DNA from: Bradyrhizobium sp. MOS002
GTDB lineage: Bacteria; Pseudomonadota; Alphaproteobacteria; Rhizobiales; Xanthobacteraceae
NCBI RefSeq assembly: GCF_003020115.1
Contig: NZ_PYFX01000009.1
Coordinates: 1 to 64,000 of the forward strand
Reading direction: 5' to 3'
DNA length: 64,000 bases
This document shows, piece after piece, positions 63,927 through 64,000 of the stretch. Made by a program: the position numbers and the translations under genes. The notes under the pieces are model-generated. The model made no database searches, was not told the origin of the DNA, and saw only the letters and a list, made by a program, of their open reading frames with translations. How positions within the stretch are numbered: position 1 is the stretch's first letter; every line of letters begins with the position of its first letter.

Positions 63927-64000
63927 CGTGCGCTCTCCCGCGCCAGCGTGAAGGGATTGCCGACGAGGCCTTCGATTGTCGCCACCCCCGCGTGGAAATT
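63923..64000 (-). CDS. Outer-membrane efflux factor (CzcC-like), C-terminal end only
   Basis: The minus-strand frame is open at the window edge and ends in TGA at 63923-63925, overlapping the next gene's ATG by 4 bp. The visible end is NFHAGVATIEGLVGNPFTLA then RESAR. Position and spacing fit the TolC-like channel of the tripartite pump. The rest lies beyond the window, so the assignment rests on operon context. Confidence 0.65.
   Translation of the reverse strand, partial: NFHAGVATIEGLVGNPFTLARESAR

Overview
The window reads as a chromosomal segment of an alphaproteobacterium, most likely Bradyrhizobium or a close relative. The evidence is high GC, a Porin_2-type outer-membrane porin, a GcrA-family regulator, the glnB-glnA and tig-clpP-clpX-lon gene orders, rplM-rpsI, a DUF2842/ctaA pair, and several families of alphaproteobacterial intergenic palindromes.

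Layout. (1) 1-5468: the right end of an integrated element. It holds decayed phage tail/virion sequence, a DUF4145 gene, small hypothetical genes, two copies of a structured hairpin repeat, an excisionase-like gene and a tyrosine integrase. It ends in a 45-bp 3' fragment of a tRNA-Pro gene, the probable attachment site. (2) 5.5-21 kb: metabolic and regulatory genes (TPR protein, DapA-family aldolase/lyase, SDR, an alpha/beta-hydrolase-like protein with an altered nucleophile, two MarR regulators, the porin, GcrA with a small ribbon-helix-helix-like protein, an acetamidase/formamidase, DUF218, DUF169, an NAD(P)-binding reductase and an FAD monooxygenase). (3) 21-30.5 kb: a surface-polysaccharide cluster (O-antigen ligase/Wzy-like protein, undecaprenyl-phosphate sugar phosphotransferase, GT4 glycosyltransferase, Wzz/ExoP-like protein, CelD-type acyltransferase, polysaccharide-deacetylase-like protein). 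Two of its enzymes lack catalytic residues. (4) 30.3-44 kb: heme A synthase, an O-acetylhomoserine sulfhydrylase-type enzyme with a CoA-binding protein, enoyl-CoA hydratase, thioesterase, rplM-rpsI, a membrane diguanylate cyclase, an AI-2E-family transporter, a GATase-like hydrolase and a GlxA-type regulator. (5) 44-47 kb: a HigBA toxin-antitoxin pair, then glnB-glnA on the minus strand with a well-matched sigma-54 promoter. (6) 47-58.7 kb: NAD(P)HX repair enzyme, a copper-ligand-poor multicopper-oxidase-like protein, tRNA-Leu(UAG), tig, clpP, clpX, lon, a GFA-family protein, tRNA-Val(UAC) and a methyltransferase. (7) 58.8-64 kb, minus strand: a heavy-metal efflux operon in the order outer-membrane factor (partial), membrane fusion protein, CzcA-type RND pump, CDF exporter.

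Genes that probably work together: excisionase and integrase with the tRNA-Pro site; the polysaccharide cluster; glnB and glnA in nitrogen control; tig/clpP/clpX/lon in protein folding and quality control; and the tripartite metal pump plus CDF exporter. No CRISPR array, rRNA operon or intact insertion sequence was seen. The most distinctive signals are four proteins with recognisable enzyme folds and missing catalytic residues (alpha/beta hydrolase, ExoP-like kinase domain, polysaccharide deacetylase, multicopper oxidase), the repeated phage C-terminal tags, and the hairpin repeats beside the integrase.
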